Source: Gyromitra esculenta (Eukaryota; Ascomycota; Pezizomycetes; Pezizales; Discinaceae). From it: 64,000 nt of DNA. The notes beneath the pieces were generated by a model. The model was not told the origin of the DNA, searched no databases, and saw nothing but the letters and a program-made list of their open reading frames with translations. Where the stretch lies: contig JBCAML010000001.1 of the NCBI GenBank assembly GCA_038503075.1, forward strand, positions 372,001-436,000, written 5' to 3'. Shown here piece by piece: positions 46,251 to 63,269 of this stretch (its first letter is position 1; each line of letters begins with the position of its first letter). The position numbers and the translations under genes are program-made.

Positions 46251-48836
46251 TCAAACGATTTCTGAACAACCTTGAACCAATGAATTCTTAGGCCATGGAT
46301 AACCCGTATCCTTCCACCACTATTCCTTGTAAGTTCATTTTTGGTTCCAGCCAAATTCGCCCCACTGAATACTTTGACTTACCGTGAGATTTGCGTTTGT
46401 ATAAGCATTGAGGTGGTCTTGTATATACTGTGTCGTCGGGAATCCTGCTGAAATATCCCGTGGTGGTGCACAATCAGGGAAATGTATGTGATAAAATGCT
46501 AGGACGAAAGGGCAAAATTACGTGGATCACAAGTTACCGATTCCTTTCCTTCCTCCTGATAGACACGAACATAATCGATATACATCGTTACTCCCTCTTT
46601 CAGTCTAGGTCTAAAAATAAGTAAATCAGTATCTTCGGGTTAAGACGGAATCCAGTTATTGCGAATAACTCCACCCTAAGAGGCTCCAATCAATGTAAGT
46701 CCACGAGGTACTAAAACCAAGATTCAACACAATAGACATGGGCTCGCGCGAGATCTCTCGTTGACTGATATTACCGTTTGGGCCAATTGCATCGCCTGTA
46801 GATAATGCATGAGGAAAACATTTTTAACGAGGCTGACATGTTTGAGCTATTACCGGTCATCCGAAAAGTTTCCTTATCTCCAACAAACCAAGCAATCGCG
46901 CCATCAGCTTTTCCGGGGATATATTCGAAGGCATACTTTTTGAACTATGATGAGTGAGTGTATATACTGTCAAAAATAAAGCCTATCAAACATACCTGCT
47001 TCCTATCGTACCCTTCGTTGTTCAAAGTCGTAACACCTCCGGGAAATTAGCTGATTATAGCACTGATAACGTAGTCTAGTACTAGAATACGCACCACTAA
47101 TAGCTTGCTGGAAGGGACCACCGTTCCAGCTATTTATTTGCGTGATCTTGGGGTTATTTATTGACAAAAAATTATAATTTGGCTTATAACCAGCATCAAA
47201 AGGCGCCTAAGCCTCTCAGTCACCTACCTGCACAAAAAAGTAATAAAGAGATTTGGTGAAGCTAGAAACGTACAACTTGAATGGACTGAGTCACTATACC
47301 AAGTTTAAGGTTGCCATCAGCGCCTGCCTCGAAGACATCGATTTCTGGCGCACCACGTCCTGTTCCGGAATTGGGATGTTGCTCTCCCTCACAAACACAC
47401 TTAGCAAACTTCTGACCTGGGAGGAACGATATACCGTCGCTTCTAGACTGGTTCGGAGTGATGCCAGTATCACACACATCATATGCATATGGCCATACCC
47501 CATCAGTTGTCGACAAATATCCGGGTCTCCCGAGGTTACCCAACGTCCAAACCCCAGGCCACAATCCCGGAACACCTACAGGGCCTGGGAGTGAAGCTGA
47601 TATTTCTAAAACGCCACCCTTAAAACAGAGCTTATTCCAACTCTGGAGCATGCCGGATCGATAGTTCAGATCATGATTCTTGAATGCATCCAAGCGTAAA
47701 CGAAGAGTTCCATCTTTGGTCGTTACGGCATCTGGATCGTACCATTCCAAATCATTTGTAGCAGAATAATGAAGATCCACTGCTTGCCAGAACGGATCAT
47801 CATTTTCATAGAAAGACCTTCCATCTTGGTTAAACTCATCACTAAAGACCAACTTCAGTTTCTTCCCGTTTAGCACCGAATCTCGGGTCATTGCATCCCG
47901 TGGAGTATCGGGGTCTATCAGAGAGCTCCTTACAGCACTCAGGATTGGGTAAGAAATGTTTGAGAGGTTGTCTTCCCCCACCGGGCCATCTTTCTCACGA
48001 CCTTGACCATGGTGTCCGTACCCGGCATGTATAAGGACAGGCCATACAATGAATAACACGAACACCCCACAGATGGTCATTGAAATGCATAAGACTCCCA
48101 GAAGTAATCTCCCACAATTGGGCTTAGGCAATTCATTTAGATTAGGATTGTGGATATCATCATCATCCTCTTTCTCGTCAATTGTAGGATGTTTAATTGT
48201 CATGCCACCATTCTTGAGATATGGTGAAAAACCACGCTCAGGATCTTCCTCACTGAAATTGGGATTAACACTAGATTGCTTCACACTATCCCCATCATTC
48301 CATGCCGGGAACACGGGAGAAAGGATAGAACCAACACCTGTGTGTGGCCATTCTGGATAACGGGAATAGTCCCCGACAGAATTGAATGAAGAATTAGAAA
48401 GCCTTGGCTTTAATAAAGGAGTAACAGATGTTTGTGAGCGAAAAGAGCCACCGTTCGTACTTATGCTTATATTACTGCTCGGTGGTATTATAGTTGTCTC
48501 GGACATAGAGTCCACTAGTCTAACTTGCAAGCTTCTTTTAGGAACTGGTAGTTTCCTATCTTCCAGCTCATCCAAGTCTAGCTCTTTTCGGCTTCCATTA
48601 CTGCTTTGGAGACCGCTGGGAACTTCCTTTTGCGTTTCGAGGGGTGAGGATACTGGTATATAATTCAGCCGCCGAAAGGTTTGTGGAGCAACTGATGGAG
48701 GATTTGGTGATCTAGCCCTTGAGCCTAGTCGATTTAGAGGTCGTGGACCAAAAAGCTTCCTTCTTTGTTCTAAACCTTCTATTCCGACACCTGCTGTTGT
48801 TGCGCCAACCGCTTCGGGATCTTCTGGTGTTTCCAT
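46251..48836 (-). CDS. KRE6: Beta-1,6-glucan synthesis-associated protein (Kre6/Skn1 family, GH16)
   Basis: A type II Golgi/ER membrane protein required for beta-1,6-glucan of the cell wall. Eight exons join in frame: 47274-48836, 47095-47206, 46996-47036, 46854-46944, 46675-46795, 46522-46610, 46383-46447 and 46251-46319 (716 residues). The cytosolic N-terminus (about 240 residues) is Ser/Pro-rich; a membrane segment spans about 242-270. The lumenal GH16-like domain has FSDEFNQDGRSF, GLWPGVWTLGNLGRPGY and the catalytic-type EIDVFE at 498-503. Later exons give FDAGYKPNYNF, GGPFQQAIS, REPMSIVLNLGFSTSW, MYIDYVRVYQ, VTCDPPGFPTTQYI and the family C-terminus GYPWPKNSLVQGC. Several exons are short (41-121 bases). 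SKN1 and KRE6 are yeast paralogs; I cannot tell which is closer. Confidence 0.94.
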
Positions 48837-49927
48837 TAGCTAGGGGAGCGAGAAGATGTGATGCTCTACTTGCTCCAATTCAGTTTTATAGTCTTTCACG
48901 GATTGCCTAGCCGCTGTCGGCGACGCAGCTAGCAGAGAAATGAGATATTTCAGCAAAAAGGCGTCAGATTAAATGAGGATGCAACTCGTACTGTAATAAT
49001 GATACAGGGTAACCCAAAGGTTGGGGATATCACAAGGAACAACTTGATCATGAAAGACACAGCGAATCAATAACTGCACGTGTTTCCAAAAATTAAAACG
49101 TCAGAACTGCATAACTATAGCTCAAAAGCCAAAATACAATAAGATATCGAAGGAATATGAAGTATTCTTATTCATACCATTACTGCCCGATAGCAGATTT
49201 AAATCTCGTGGGACTTACATGTGCATGTAGATTTGTACAATCGTTTGGAAATCCATGTACCTACATGTAAGCATTGGGTCGGGCAATTCGCGTTTCCCCG
49301 CGGCCGCTATAGTTATAAATCTTGAATAGCATCATCAAGAACTCATCACAGAACCCAGAGCTAAACTCACATCTCCTAAAAACATATATACCCTTGGTTT
49401 GGGGAATGCAGATTCGTGAAGTTATTGATTTTTTAGGGCATCAGCTCTCTAACTTACCACATGTACTGCTATTATTTCAACCCTTATTTGGCATAAATGT
49501 TGTCTGTTAAACCAATTCCAGCTACACGTACTCTTCACTCTCCACTGTTAAGGCAACATGATATCTGGTTGATACACGAAATTTCACTCGATGTTTAGGT
49601 GCAGAAATTTCGCATTTATGTGGTCTCCTCGCTTTAGAGTTCTCAAATCCCTGCGCAAAAAACCACACACCCGACAAATTAAAGCTATATTAACATTGTG
49701 ATATTGATGTATCCACGATATATCGCTGACAAAATTTAGGGCTAGGGAGAAAATTCTAGATCGCTATAATCATGATGACGTCGCGAGCGAAGAAAACCCA
49801 CATTCAATCCGATCCGAGCCGGTTCAAGCTTAGGCGACTCTCGGCGGCCTATAGATAGACGCTATTCATTTCAGTGGCTATCACTCCGCTTTCTAAAACA
49901 CATTGTTGTCACTGGGAGTATCTTACC
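48837..49927. promoter_or_regulatory. Divergent region between KRE6 and SDH3
   Basis: 1.1 kb between the two start codons with no gene. It contains a TACATGTA at 49262-49269 and a second similar ACATGTGCATGT cluster at about 49217-49228. No respiratory CCAAT box close to SDH3 was recognised. Confidence 0.45.
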
Positions 49928-50594
49928 ATGCTTTCCCAGTCTGTATTCAGGTCTTCTACTAGGGGTAAACTCTCTCTCTCTCTCGTTGACGGGTTAGAAA
50001 CTTAGAGTATTAATTTCTTCTAAAATTAGTCCCTAAGACCCTCTTCAGCAGAGTTACAGCTACCAAAATCTCTACCACACATACCAAGTAATGAGTTACA
50101 TCGCTTCTGCAGAAACTTAGCTACGGTATTAACCTACATGTACGCTTCAAAGGTCCTTGAGTGCTACCAAATCTATTACCGATGATGATGCTCACAGCAT
50201 TCTCGCCGCCCAACGCAAAAACCGTCCTATTTCCCCCCATCTTAGCATATACCAGCCACAATTGACTTGGTACGGTTCTGCTGCGAATCGTGTCACTGGC
50301 GTCACCCTTTCTGCGGGAATTTACGCCTTTTTAGCTGCCTATGCTATAGCACCTGCTATGGGTTGGCATCTGGAATCAGAATCACTGGCTGCAGCATTTG
50401 GGAGCCTACCACCAGCGACAAAAGTGGGAATCAAAGGTCTCGTAGCACTTCCGTTTACGTATCATTCATGGAATGGAATTAGACATCTGTTGTGGGATAC
50501 GGGGAAGATGTTGGATATCAAGGATGTGTACCGGTCAGGGTATGCGGTGATGGGGTTAACGACGATCAGTACAATTTACTTGGCATTTATGTGA
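49928..50594 (+). CDS. SDH3: Succinate dehydrogenase cytochrome b560 subunit
   Basis: Membrane anchor subunit of complex II that helps bind heme b and ubiquinone. Three exons join in frame: 49928-49964, 50030-50087 and 50153-50594 (178 residues). The N-terminus is a basic, Ser/Thr-rich presequence spread over the two short exons. The core begins with the family motif RPISPHLSIYQPQLTW (with the quinone-site serine), then the first helix (RVTGVTLSAGIYAFLAAYAI). A second helix (VGIKGLVALPFTYHSWNGI) is followed by RHLLWD, which carries a conserved histidine. The third helix ends the protein (YAVMGLTTISTIYLAFM). The acceptor at 50029 (AAATTAG), not the nearer CAGCAG, is needed for the frame. Confidence 0.93.
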
Positions 50595-51602
50595 AATGGC
50601 TTCTAAACAGAGGCATAGGTGTGGGGTTTGCAATTAAGGGTGTACTACTTTTAGTAGTATAAAAGTTCGATAACAAGTATAGATGTTTCTAAAAGACCAC
50701 TCATCAACGAATACATTGAAAATCCTTGCACTGGGTGGAACAATGGGGCATCTTCTTGCCCTTATGTGATTTTGCCACCTGTAGGTGTGGATAATAACAT
50801 GGATAATGGATTTCAATCGCCCCTATTCCTTAATTCACTATTTATATTATGCAGTGAACGAGTCGTTTCCCTGTTACTGTACGTGTAGTCTCGTGCCCCA
50901 TACCAGCAGCAGGGACGGGAACAGGTTGATGAAGATAACATTATATTAGTCGCTAGTCCTCATCTGAAATTTGAAGTTCATATTCAAAACTTTCAGCCAT
51001 CCAGCCCGTCTCTACAAACACCAGGAAACACGCTGCCAACAAGCGATCCCACTAAGCGAGTGATAATCTATGTTTTGTGTAACGGGATTGGCATAGCTGA
51101 TCGTCGCAGTGAAACGGGCAATCATGCAAGAAATATAAGCTTATTTCTAAGACATCTACTAGTACTATAACATGTGCCTAATGAATAAACAACAACAACA
51201 AGACATCTGCCAAATAGGGCATCTTTTTGCTAAAGATACCTCCAGAATGATGTGCGAGTCAGAGCCTTTAAGATCTTAAAGGTGCAATGTCAGATTGCTA
51301 AAGATTTCAAACACAACGTTGAAGTCCACAACAGCCTCCTCGCTCGAATTAATTAACCAAATGGGGGCTATTATCTCTTCGTCGAATACCTTCTATTACT
51401 AAACACACGTCCAAAGCTTATATAACATAACCTCTATTTCATCCACTAACCACCTTATGTTCTCGTGTCTTATACACCATGCCCCTTTCTCTCCCTTTTT
51501 ATAGATTGTTGTACAGTGAATCTGAATCGCTATATATAACATGATAAGTGTGAGTAAGAGAATATATAACTTTCCATTCCTACTCCGGCCCCCTTGAGTG
51601 GG
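50595..51602. other. Convergent 3' region of SDH3 and the KHE1-family gene
   Basis: 1.0 kb between two stop codons with no gene seen. A small perfect stem (ACTACT/AGTAGT) lies about 50 bases after the SDH3 stop. Confidence 0.5.
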
Positions 51603-52795
51603 TTAATGGTTCTTCCCAGACTCAGTTTTAAGGTTTTCCTCGGGCTCGGCTTTTAAGCTCTCCTTTGACGCGTCTTGCAGTGCTTTCTCAACCTGTACAC
51701 ACGCTCGCTCGCACTCGACAGCTAGTGCTGGAACGCCAATTGCTACTGCAATCTGCAGAACGTTGTTAGCTCCAATATCCCTAATGATAAAAAAGAAATT
51801 GCTAGGAGTGATCAACGTACAGCGTTAGCATCACTCGAATTAATCAACATGACTTCTTCTGAATCGTGAAGTAATTTCTTCAGCTTCTCTTCGTTTCTGA
51901 CTTCCAGCTTGCTTCGATAGAGTGCGTCTAGAGTTGGTGCAGGGCTTGGTTGAAGCAATTTGTTGCTAACGAGGAATTCCAGGTGTTTTGCGCCGGAGAG
52001 GGCTTTCCAGTGGGAGAAAGCTCGATACAGTAAGTAGAAAAAGGGAACCTGGATCGCATTGCATATCAATGTCAGATAAAAAAAAAACTATGTTTAAACA
52101 AGGACTGGGAGAGAATATACATTTGGAATAATTGGGACCAAAGCGAAAGGCGCTACAATTGGCATCCCTACAAGAGACCAGACTAGTCGTTTGCGATGAT
52201 TGTCATTGCGCTCTGTCGCTAATTGCTGGACTATGGTTGGGATTTTCTGCCCTTGAATGATCGACGGTGGGTATACCACCTCTATCTTTGCCTGGTCGAC
52301 TTCTTCATGCTTCTGACGAGCTGAGAGTGGAGGTATTGACTTCAAGCCCCTACGATTGTTATTAGGATAATTAGTCAACAGTCAGTTGTGATGGAGAGAA
52401 ATTACAAACCATTCCTCATATGGTATTCTATTGAAGAGTTTATTCCCTGCATCCGTGATGGATCGTTTCCATCCAGATTTTCCGTTTTCCTACCGACGCA
52501 AAACAGTATTAGAAACCTGCTCTCCGAATCGTCAAGTGTGTTGCGTAAATTCATTTTACTCAGAGATATGCGCTAGAATGAGATAGATCTTACCCATGAT
52601 AACCATATTTTGGTGGCCCGCCTGCATCACCGTTAGCATGTGGACAAGGTGGAAAAATCCAAGGAAGAAATTGCTTTCGATCACTAACGCTGAAGCTCTA
52701 TCTGCCAGCGACGGCTGGGGATGCGTAATCCGGTTCAGACGCTGGCCATAGATGAGTGTTTGGCGAGTGGAGATTGGGATGAGATAGAGGCGCAT
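51603..52795 (-). CDS. Mitochondrial K+/H+ exchange-related protein (KHE1 family)
   Basis: The family (Pfam Mit_KHE1; yeast YDL183C type) is linked to potassium/proton exchange across the inner mitochondrial membrane. Six exons join in frame: 52689-52795, 52594-52621, 52410-52489, 52121-52349, 51821-52048 and 51603-51752 (273 residues). Recognition rests on the N-terminus MRLYLIPISTRQTLIYGQRL, LADRASARATKIWLSWENG, RIPYEEWGLKSIPP, YPPSIIQGQKIPTIVQQLA, the hydrophobic LVGMPIVAPFALVPIIPNVP, PFFYLLYRAFSHWKALSG and a lysine-glutamate-rich C-terminus. Exon 2 is only 28 bases; it is needed to recreate the WLSWENGKSGW segment. It is divergent from SRF1. Confidence 0.85.
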
Positions 52796-53776
52796 ATCGC
52801 CGAAAGCAAGTTTTGAGGGAGGTAATTCTTTTCGATGGATGGAGGAGACGGAGGAGACGAAGTTGCTATGGGGGTCAATTCTAGCTAAGTCTAAGTCGCG
52901 CTGGATATTTGCAGTACATGGTTTTTATATAGACGTAAGCAAGACGGAGGCAAATCAACGAGTACCTGACGCGGTGCTGGTACTTCAGCGGCGGGTTGAA
53001 GTGCGAATAAAGTTGAGTGGACACCGAAAGACGTCATCTCGAATCGCACTCAGCCACAGCCCACGGTAAACGTTTAACGAACCAGAACAAAACATGGCTT
53101 GTGCGGTGACCTCTCGACTTTCTGGGCCTGGAACGGACGGACGGTAACGTAACACAGCTGAACTCGATGTGGTAACTCGGATCTAAAGTGCCAAGAGTAA
53201 CGTGACAAGCTGAAACGGTACGGAAAACACGTACCCGGGCAAGCCACAGCGCCAACAATCTAATCTCCCAATTAGGCCCCAGCTACACACTTGGTACCTT
53301 GGTATCCCCTCGAGCCACAACACTCTCCACTCCACATGTGGGCGGAAGCGCGTTTCATCACCGTTCCCATCCCTCCCTGTTCCTTGGAACAGTTGGAAAT
53401 CTGCTCTTCTGCTTGCTGCTGTTCCGCTCGCGTGCTGGTTAATCCCAACCACCGCGCCGGATCATGCTCAATAATATCAATATCCAATCGACACCCATCC
53501 ACCGCATACCGCATGAGACTTAAGCAAACTCTCATACGCAAGCGTTACCTGATCCTCAGAAGGCGCCGCCCTTGTGGCCGCCATCTCGCACATAATTATA
53601 TCCTTACCTTCCGATAGCCCAAACAACTAGTATCACATATCGTACTTTGCCCCTCGGGTGAGTAGCAGCAGCGTAGCAGCAGCATTGCCTCACTGTTGGC
53701 CACAGCACCGATCGATCGACATCCAATAACCTTCTTCCACCCACCCCATTCCTAAATCTTCCTTGCAACGCTGCAC
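52796..53776. promoter_or_regulatory. Divergent region between the KHE1-family gene and SRF1
   Basis: 0.98 kb between the two start codons. Frames here are short and overlap on both strands. The last 150 bases before SRF1 are C-rich leader. No named factor site recognised. Confidence 0.4.
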
Positions 53777-55277
53777 ATGGCTGCCATCCAGTCGTCAACC
53801 AGTAGTGAGCACCAGCTGCAACCTCAACCCCAGAACCAAGAAGCCATAGCCCCGTCGGACAACAATCAGCACCAGCACCAGCACCAGCAACGGCCGTCTT
53901 CGTCGTCCCAAGCCCATGATACATCATCATCTCCACCTCCACTCACCATAGGTGTGGGAGGAGGCATATCCACAGCCAGGCCTACTTCATCTGTTAATTC
54001 CTTGTCTTCACGATCACTCTGTTCCCCTGTGACCTCAACAGCTGAAAAGGGAATGGGTGAATCAAGTCAGTGGAAAAACGTCCGGACGCTACCAAGTTGG
54101 CTCCCCTCTCGTTGTAAGATTGTTTTTTAAAGCGTTAACCTGGTGGACATCAGCAAGCTGATTTTGGCCGCTTATAGCCTGGGTTCAGAGTCGGGAAGAA
54201 GACGAAGATGACTTAATAGTACCACCCCCTTTGGCCCACCGAAGGCCACCCGAACGTTCGATATACGATGCCGTACGGGAGACGACACCGATTACCATGT
54301 CTCGGTTACCCGAACACGCGAGCCGGTGGAGGAACTTTGTCGAGGTTACTACTCACCCACCACCCACAGCACACTCAGAAAAGGTCAGCACGGACTGGTT
54401 AGCTGAGCAGGGCGATCTGAATACCCCATGGAATCAGAAGGATATCGAAAACGAGGGTGATGGTTCTAGAGATGATAATGACGGGTTGCTGGTTAGCACG
54501 AAAAGAAGGATATGGTATAAGAGAATCCACGTATGTCCAAGGATGGCCCTTTTTTTTGGTAATTTAAGGCTGGGGTACTGACTGTTGTGAAGACAACATT
54601 ACTAAACAACCCAACGGTACCTCTAACTTTCCGGGCGCTCATCTGGGTACTTTCACTCCTGGCCCTCGCACTTGCATCTAGTGTTTTCCAACTTAGCAAC
54701 CAGTACGACTTTGCCCAGAAACCATCGACAATTATGGCTATCGTAGTAGACGTAATTGCACTCATATATTTGATTTATATAACATACGATGAATATTCAG
54801 GGAAACCACTAGGATTGAGATCCCCTAAGGCGAAGATGAGACTGAGTATGTCAATTTGTCACGTGCTTAATTAATCGAACTAACTCATGCATTGGGCACA
54901 TGTAGTTATGCTCGACCTTCTGTTTATCATCTTTGATTCGGCAAATCTATCTCTGGCTTTCGACACCCTCTACGATGCCCGGTGGAGCTGCATAAGTGAT
55001 TCTAATAGCCAACCAAACGTATGTTTCCCTATGTAATTAATCCGAGCAGTAATTGCTGACTCGAGGAAGGATATGAGAGTTGTAGCTCCAATTTGCGTCA
55101 GACAACGTGCGCTAGCAGCATTCATCTTCCTTGCTCTATGTGCATGGGTATCTACATTTACAGTTAGTGTGTTTAGGTGAGAATCCCTAAAAAACCGATT
55201 TTAGGGAGGAATTTGCTTACCATATGTGCAACAGACTTGTCGAAAGAGTGTCTAAGGGCAACACTACCCGCCCATAA
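53777..55277 (+). CDS. SRF1: Four-helix membrane protein, probable SRF1 (regulator of phospholipase D)
   Basis: Srf1 in yeast binds and regulates phospholipase D (Spo14). Six exons join in frame: 53777-54113, 54178-54530, 54593-54845, 54906-55018, 55070-55176 and 55235-55277 (401 residues). The first 110 residues are disordered, rich in Gln, Ser and Pro with a His-Gln repeat. Then come WKNVRTLPSWLPSR, WVQSREEDEDDLIVPPP and RRPPERSIYD, the segments on which I base the family call. Four membrane helices follow: about TFRALIWVLSLLALALASSV, TIMAIVVDVIALIYLIYI, IMLDLLFIIFDSANLSLAF and ALAAFIFLALCAWVSTFTVS. Two acceptors (54592, 55069) end in AAG and are less certain, though both keep frame. The family call is from memory of the pattern, so moderate. 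Confidence 0.65.
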
Positions 55278-57593
55278 TTGCATTAAATGTTTTTATTGTC
55301 ACTCTTTTGTTTATTTTCATTTTGCAGCATTGAGTTATTTTTTTTATTTTTTTTATTTTCCCCTAAAATGAGCAGGGCTGAAAATACACGTACAAGATAT
55401 ATTATTTCTTTCATCATTTTGGGTGGGGGTTGTAATATCTCTTTTCGTCTGGGCTCTTCTGGGGGACATCGTACGTATGGGTTGATTGGGTAAGGCGTTT
55501 CTTTTTTTCACTCTCTCTGTTATTTTGTCTGCTTTTGCTTTAAATTTCGATACTTTGGGCCTTATCTTGGACTTTAGCATTGCGTACTTGAATCATTTTG
55601 CTTTTCTGCTTGTTCCCCCCCTAATTATCATAACTACAATCTGGTGATCCTACCAGTGTATCTCATATGTCACTCGTTTCCTCGCTTTGTTGTTTTAGCA
55701 ACTCGTGTTTTCTTCTATTGATATTATTTTGTGGTGGTCTGGTACCCATTATATGGGATGTAAAATATTCAACTGGTTGGATGTTGAGATAGTAGATTGT
55801 TACTGAATGCTTCTGTGCTGTATGGCTCTCTACGTACACGGAAACGAGGGTTGATATGTTTCCAGCGAACGCGGTGGTTAGAGTGGTTTCTGCATGTCTT
55901 TTATCGCGAACCATAGCTACTATTGGTGTTGAGAATATCGGCTGTGCCGAAGTACTTTGCTATTGGGCATGTTATGTTGAGAAATTATGTTGAGCCTATC
56001 TTGAAAGTCACAGGCATCCTGCTCTCTAGGGTTCAAAACGACACTTATATCTACCACTCACAGTTCACGATGGTTTCGATGCTGCGCTTCTCAGACCTAA
56101 AACCAGTCAACCAGAGAAAGGCAACAACTATTACCATTCCGACTGTCTGAGCTTTTTTTCCTTCCTCCGACCCTTGTTGCCGTGCAGAAAAATGCAAGGT
56201 GGAACATTATGAAAGAGAAGGGTCTTCTCTTCTTAGGCTTCGATCTATGCGCAAATGAAAGGTGTTTTGGTTTTATTATTTGGCGATTCTAATGTCGGTG
56301 ATTCCAGGCAGCAGACAATTTATTCAAAACTGTGATGAGACGCATAGGCCGACCAAGTGGATCTAGGTGCAAGATCCGTCGGTAGCGGGACGCTGCCTAT
56401 AGATGAACTCAGGCTTCGCTCAGAGAATGGAACCAATGGTAGCTCTGCGTACAATGCATATTGCATGACTGGCTCTTGAATCTATTGGATTGAGTACGGC
56501 TGTTGGAAACGTAACTGATGCTCACTTGTACTGAGTGCGAAGGGAAGTACACAGGTGCTCAGCGATACATTCAATAGTATAGGCTGTACTTGATGAGAAA
56601 GATGGTGGGAATTAAAGGGTGCCCGATAAATGTGGTGGGAAATAATACGGGAGCATAAGAATAGATGACATGATCAGGGAGGATGGATGAATGGCGGAAA
56701 TAATAGCGTGAATCGGATTCCTATAGACGTGATGGCTGTGTAAGGTTAGGCTATTAAGCTCTACAGCTGGCAGTTACCGACATACTTCGTAGTAGAAATG
56801 CTACTCGGGGGTCTCCAGCTAGATATTCACCCTTCGCACTTGGACCAAACAGTACATTACACACTGAGGCTCAAAGAGCCGGGTGAGAAGTATGATTGGG
56901 GAAGGCTACTATATGTACATGTAGGTATTGGAGTTCCATAAATCAGTTTTCTGGTAGGAATGGCCACAGAACTCCTATTGCCCAAAACCGACACCATATA
57001 CGGAGCCATCTTGACTTGACGGAGAGCACTAAAATATGGCGTATCCGGACCTTGAACTCGGGACGGGAATGCGGTTGGTCGCAACGTGGTTGTTCCGTTG
57101 CGGAGTCCTGCGCTGCACACCGAGTCGGGAGGAAAGCTTTGGGTGAGTTGAGCCGCGCCGGAACATGGGGTGGGGCAAGCCAGGCAACTCTGTTCTGATT
57201 CACGTTCACCGCCCATAAGCCTCTTTACTGTTGTCCAGCCGCACTCGCTTTACTCCTCCACTGTAAGAATTCCACCACGCACCTTCTCTCCTGTGAGGTT
57301 CCCCTCTACCACTACCTCACCTTATCCTTCCATTCTCCTCTCCTCAATCACTCCATCCATCAACGCAGAACCCCCCACCCCCTCTTCACGGTTACCCCGC
57401 CGTTGATACCTCTAGCTCGCAGTCCTTCTGCCGATAGCTTACATCTCTCGTATTGCCCGACCATCTGAGCCTGGTCTGTCCCAGTTACACCAGACTTGTT
57501 TCACGACACAAGCTCTGGTACCTTGAAACATCAACCCGTTATTCACTTCTTGAGCTACTCTGGTAATCAACAGTTGAGTATTGGCCTTTCGAA
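55278..57593. other. Gene-free region upstream of CUL1
   Basis: 2.3 kb with no supportable gene. T-rich 3' flank of SRF1 at the left, a TACATGTA at 56916-56923, and a C/T-rich leader (57215-57590) before the CUL1 start. Confidence 0.5.
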
Positions 57594-60429
<2,836 letters not shown>

Positions 60430-61147
60430 TTGATGGGTTGGCGGGAGTGATGCCGGTTACGAAGTATAATTTTGCCATGAGAAAAAAAAGCAAAGGGGAT
60501 CAACCCTTTTGTAACTAGACCGATAACTGGGCGTCGGTTTATTGTCTAGATAAACTAGATAAAGCACGTGGGTTCAAGAGAGCTGGGGGGTTTTTTTATA
60601 AAGCTATCATTGTCTTCTTTTTCCCTTTTCCTTTTTCCCTTTTCTTTTCTATCAATTGTCTTAAAGAGATTTCTCTTTTTATTACTCTTTGCTTCAGATT
60701 TTTGATCTTAGTAGGTGAAATGGGGATGTAGGTGGTGGGTAGCGGTTCTTGGTGTATCTTTTAGGCTCTGCGAGGTCGGGAAATTGGGAGTTCAATATTC
60801 GTTTTGAAATAGGCATAACCAGATTGATTCAACTGTACATACATGATCTGGAGGCTTGGCGAATGTGTTTATTCTTCAGCATGCGCAATGCGTGAAGTTG
60901 AGGGGGAGAAGTTGTCGGATGATCATTACCAGCGGGGTGGTCCTAAGATGCGTCATTTGACGGCAGGGACAAATTTTGAAAAATTTGGATTTGGGCTGGT
61001 GCCCTGCAAAAGTTTTAAGTTGCGGTTCCCTGCGCTGGGCCCCACCCCTCATCCCTTCAAACCACCACCAAACATCTCGTCAAGCTTTTCGTTTTTCACC
61101 CATTGAGTCTCAATTTAATATCCATAAACAAAATTACACAGCAAAAA
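60430..61147. promoter_or_regulatory. Intergenic between CUL1 and LYS1
   Basis: 0.7 kb: T-rich CUL1 3' UTR, then the LYS1 promoter. TGATTCA near 60825 and TGAGTCT near 61103 resemble the Gcn4/CpcA site TGASTCA; an exact match lies further on, in LYS1 intron 1. Confidence 0.45.
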
Positions 61148-62740
<1,593 letters not shown>

Positions 62741-63269
62741 AGTCTCACAATGATGGGGCTATAGGAAGAAAAAAAGGTCTGGGTATGTTTTTTTTAAAGC
62801 AAAAATAGATCTCTTGATTTCCCATAGTTCGGGTTGGTCTGGTCATCAATTATCACTCGGTCGCAATACGTAGATTTCTTGGAGGAATACGTACCTTTGA
62901 TATTGGTAGAATGAAAATAGAGAGTTCAGTAACTTGAAGGTTTTAGAACTCATAAACAGTGCTTGATGAACTTTTAATAGCTTGGAAGACATGTGATATG
63001 GTGAGAGCCTCCACCGCCACATTAAGATCTTGCATGCGCCACATTTCGGTCCTGCGATGTGGCCTAAATTGACAGCCACATCTCCTCCACATCTTTGGCC
63101 TCTCTTCTCCTGTCGCTTTTCCCCCCACTACACCCATTACCACCGCTGCTACTCCCCTATCCTGGTTCTGTCGACATCCCACATATATAGCTTTCCAATT
63201 TGCGAGGATTTTTATCTCGCTTTAATTTAGATATACTCTGCGCCAGTCAATAGTCGACATCTCGGAATA
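62741..63269. other. Intergenic between LYS1 and SEC23
   Basis: 529 bases holding the LYS1 3' flank and the SEC23 promoter, with a C-rich leader near 63078-63160. No other feature seen. Confidence 0.5.
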
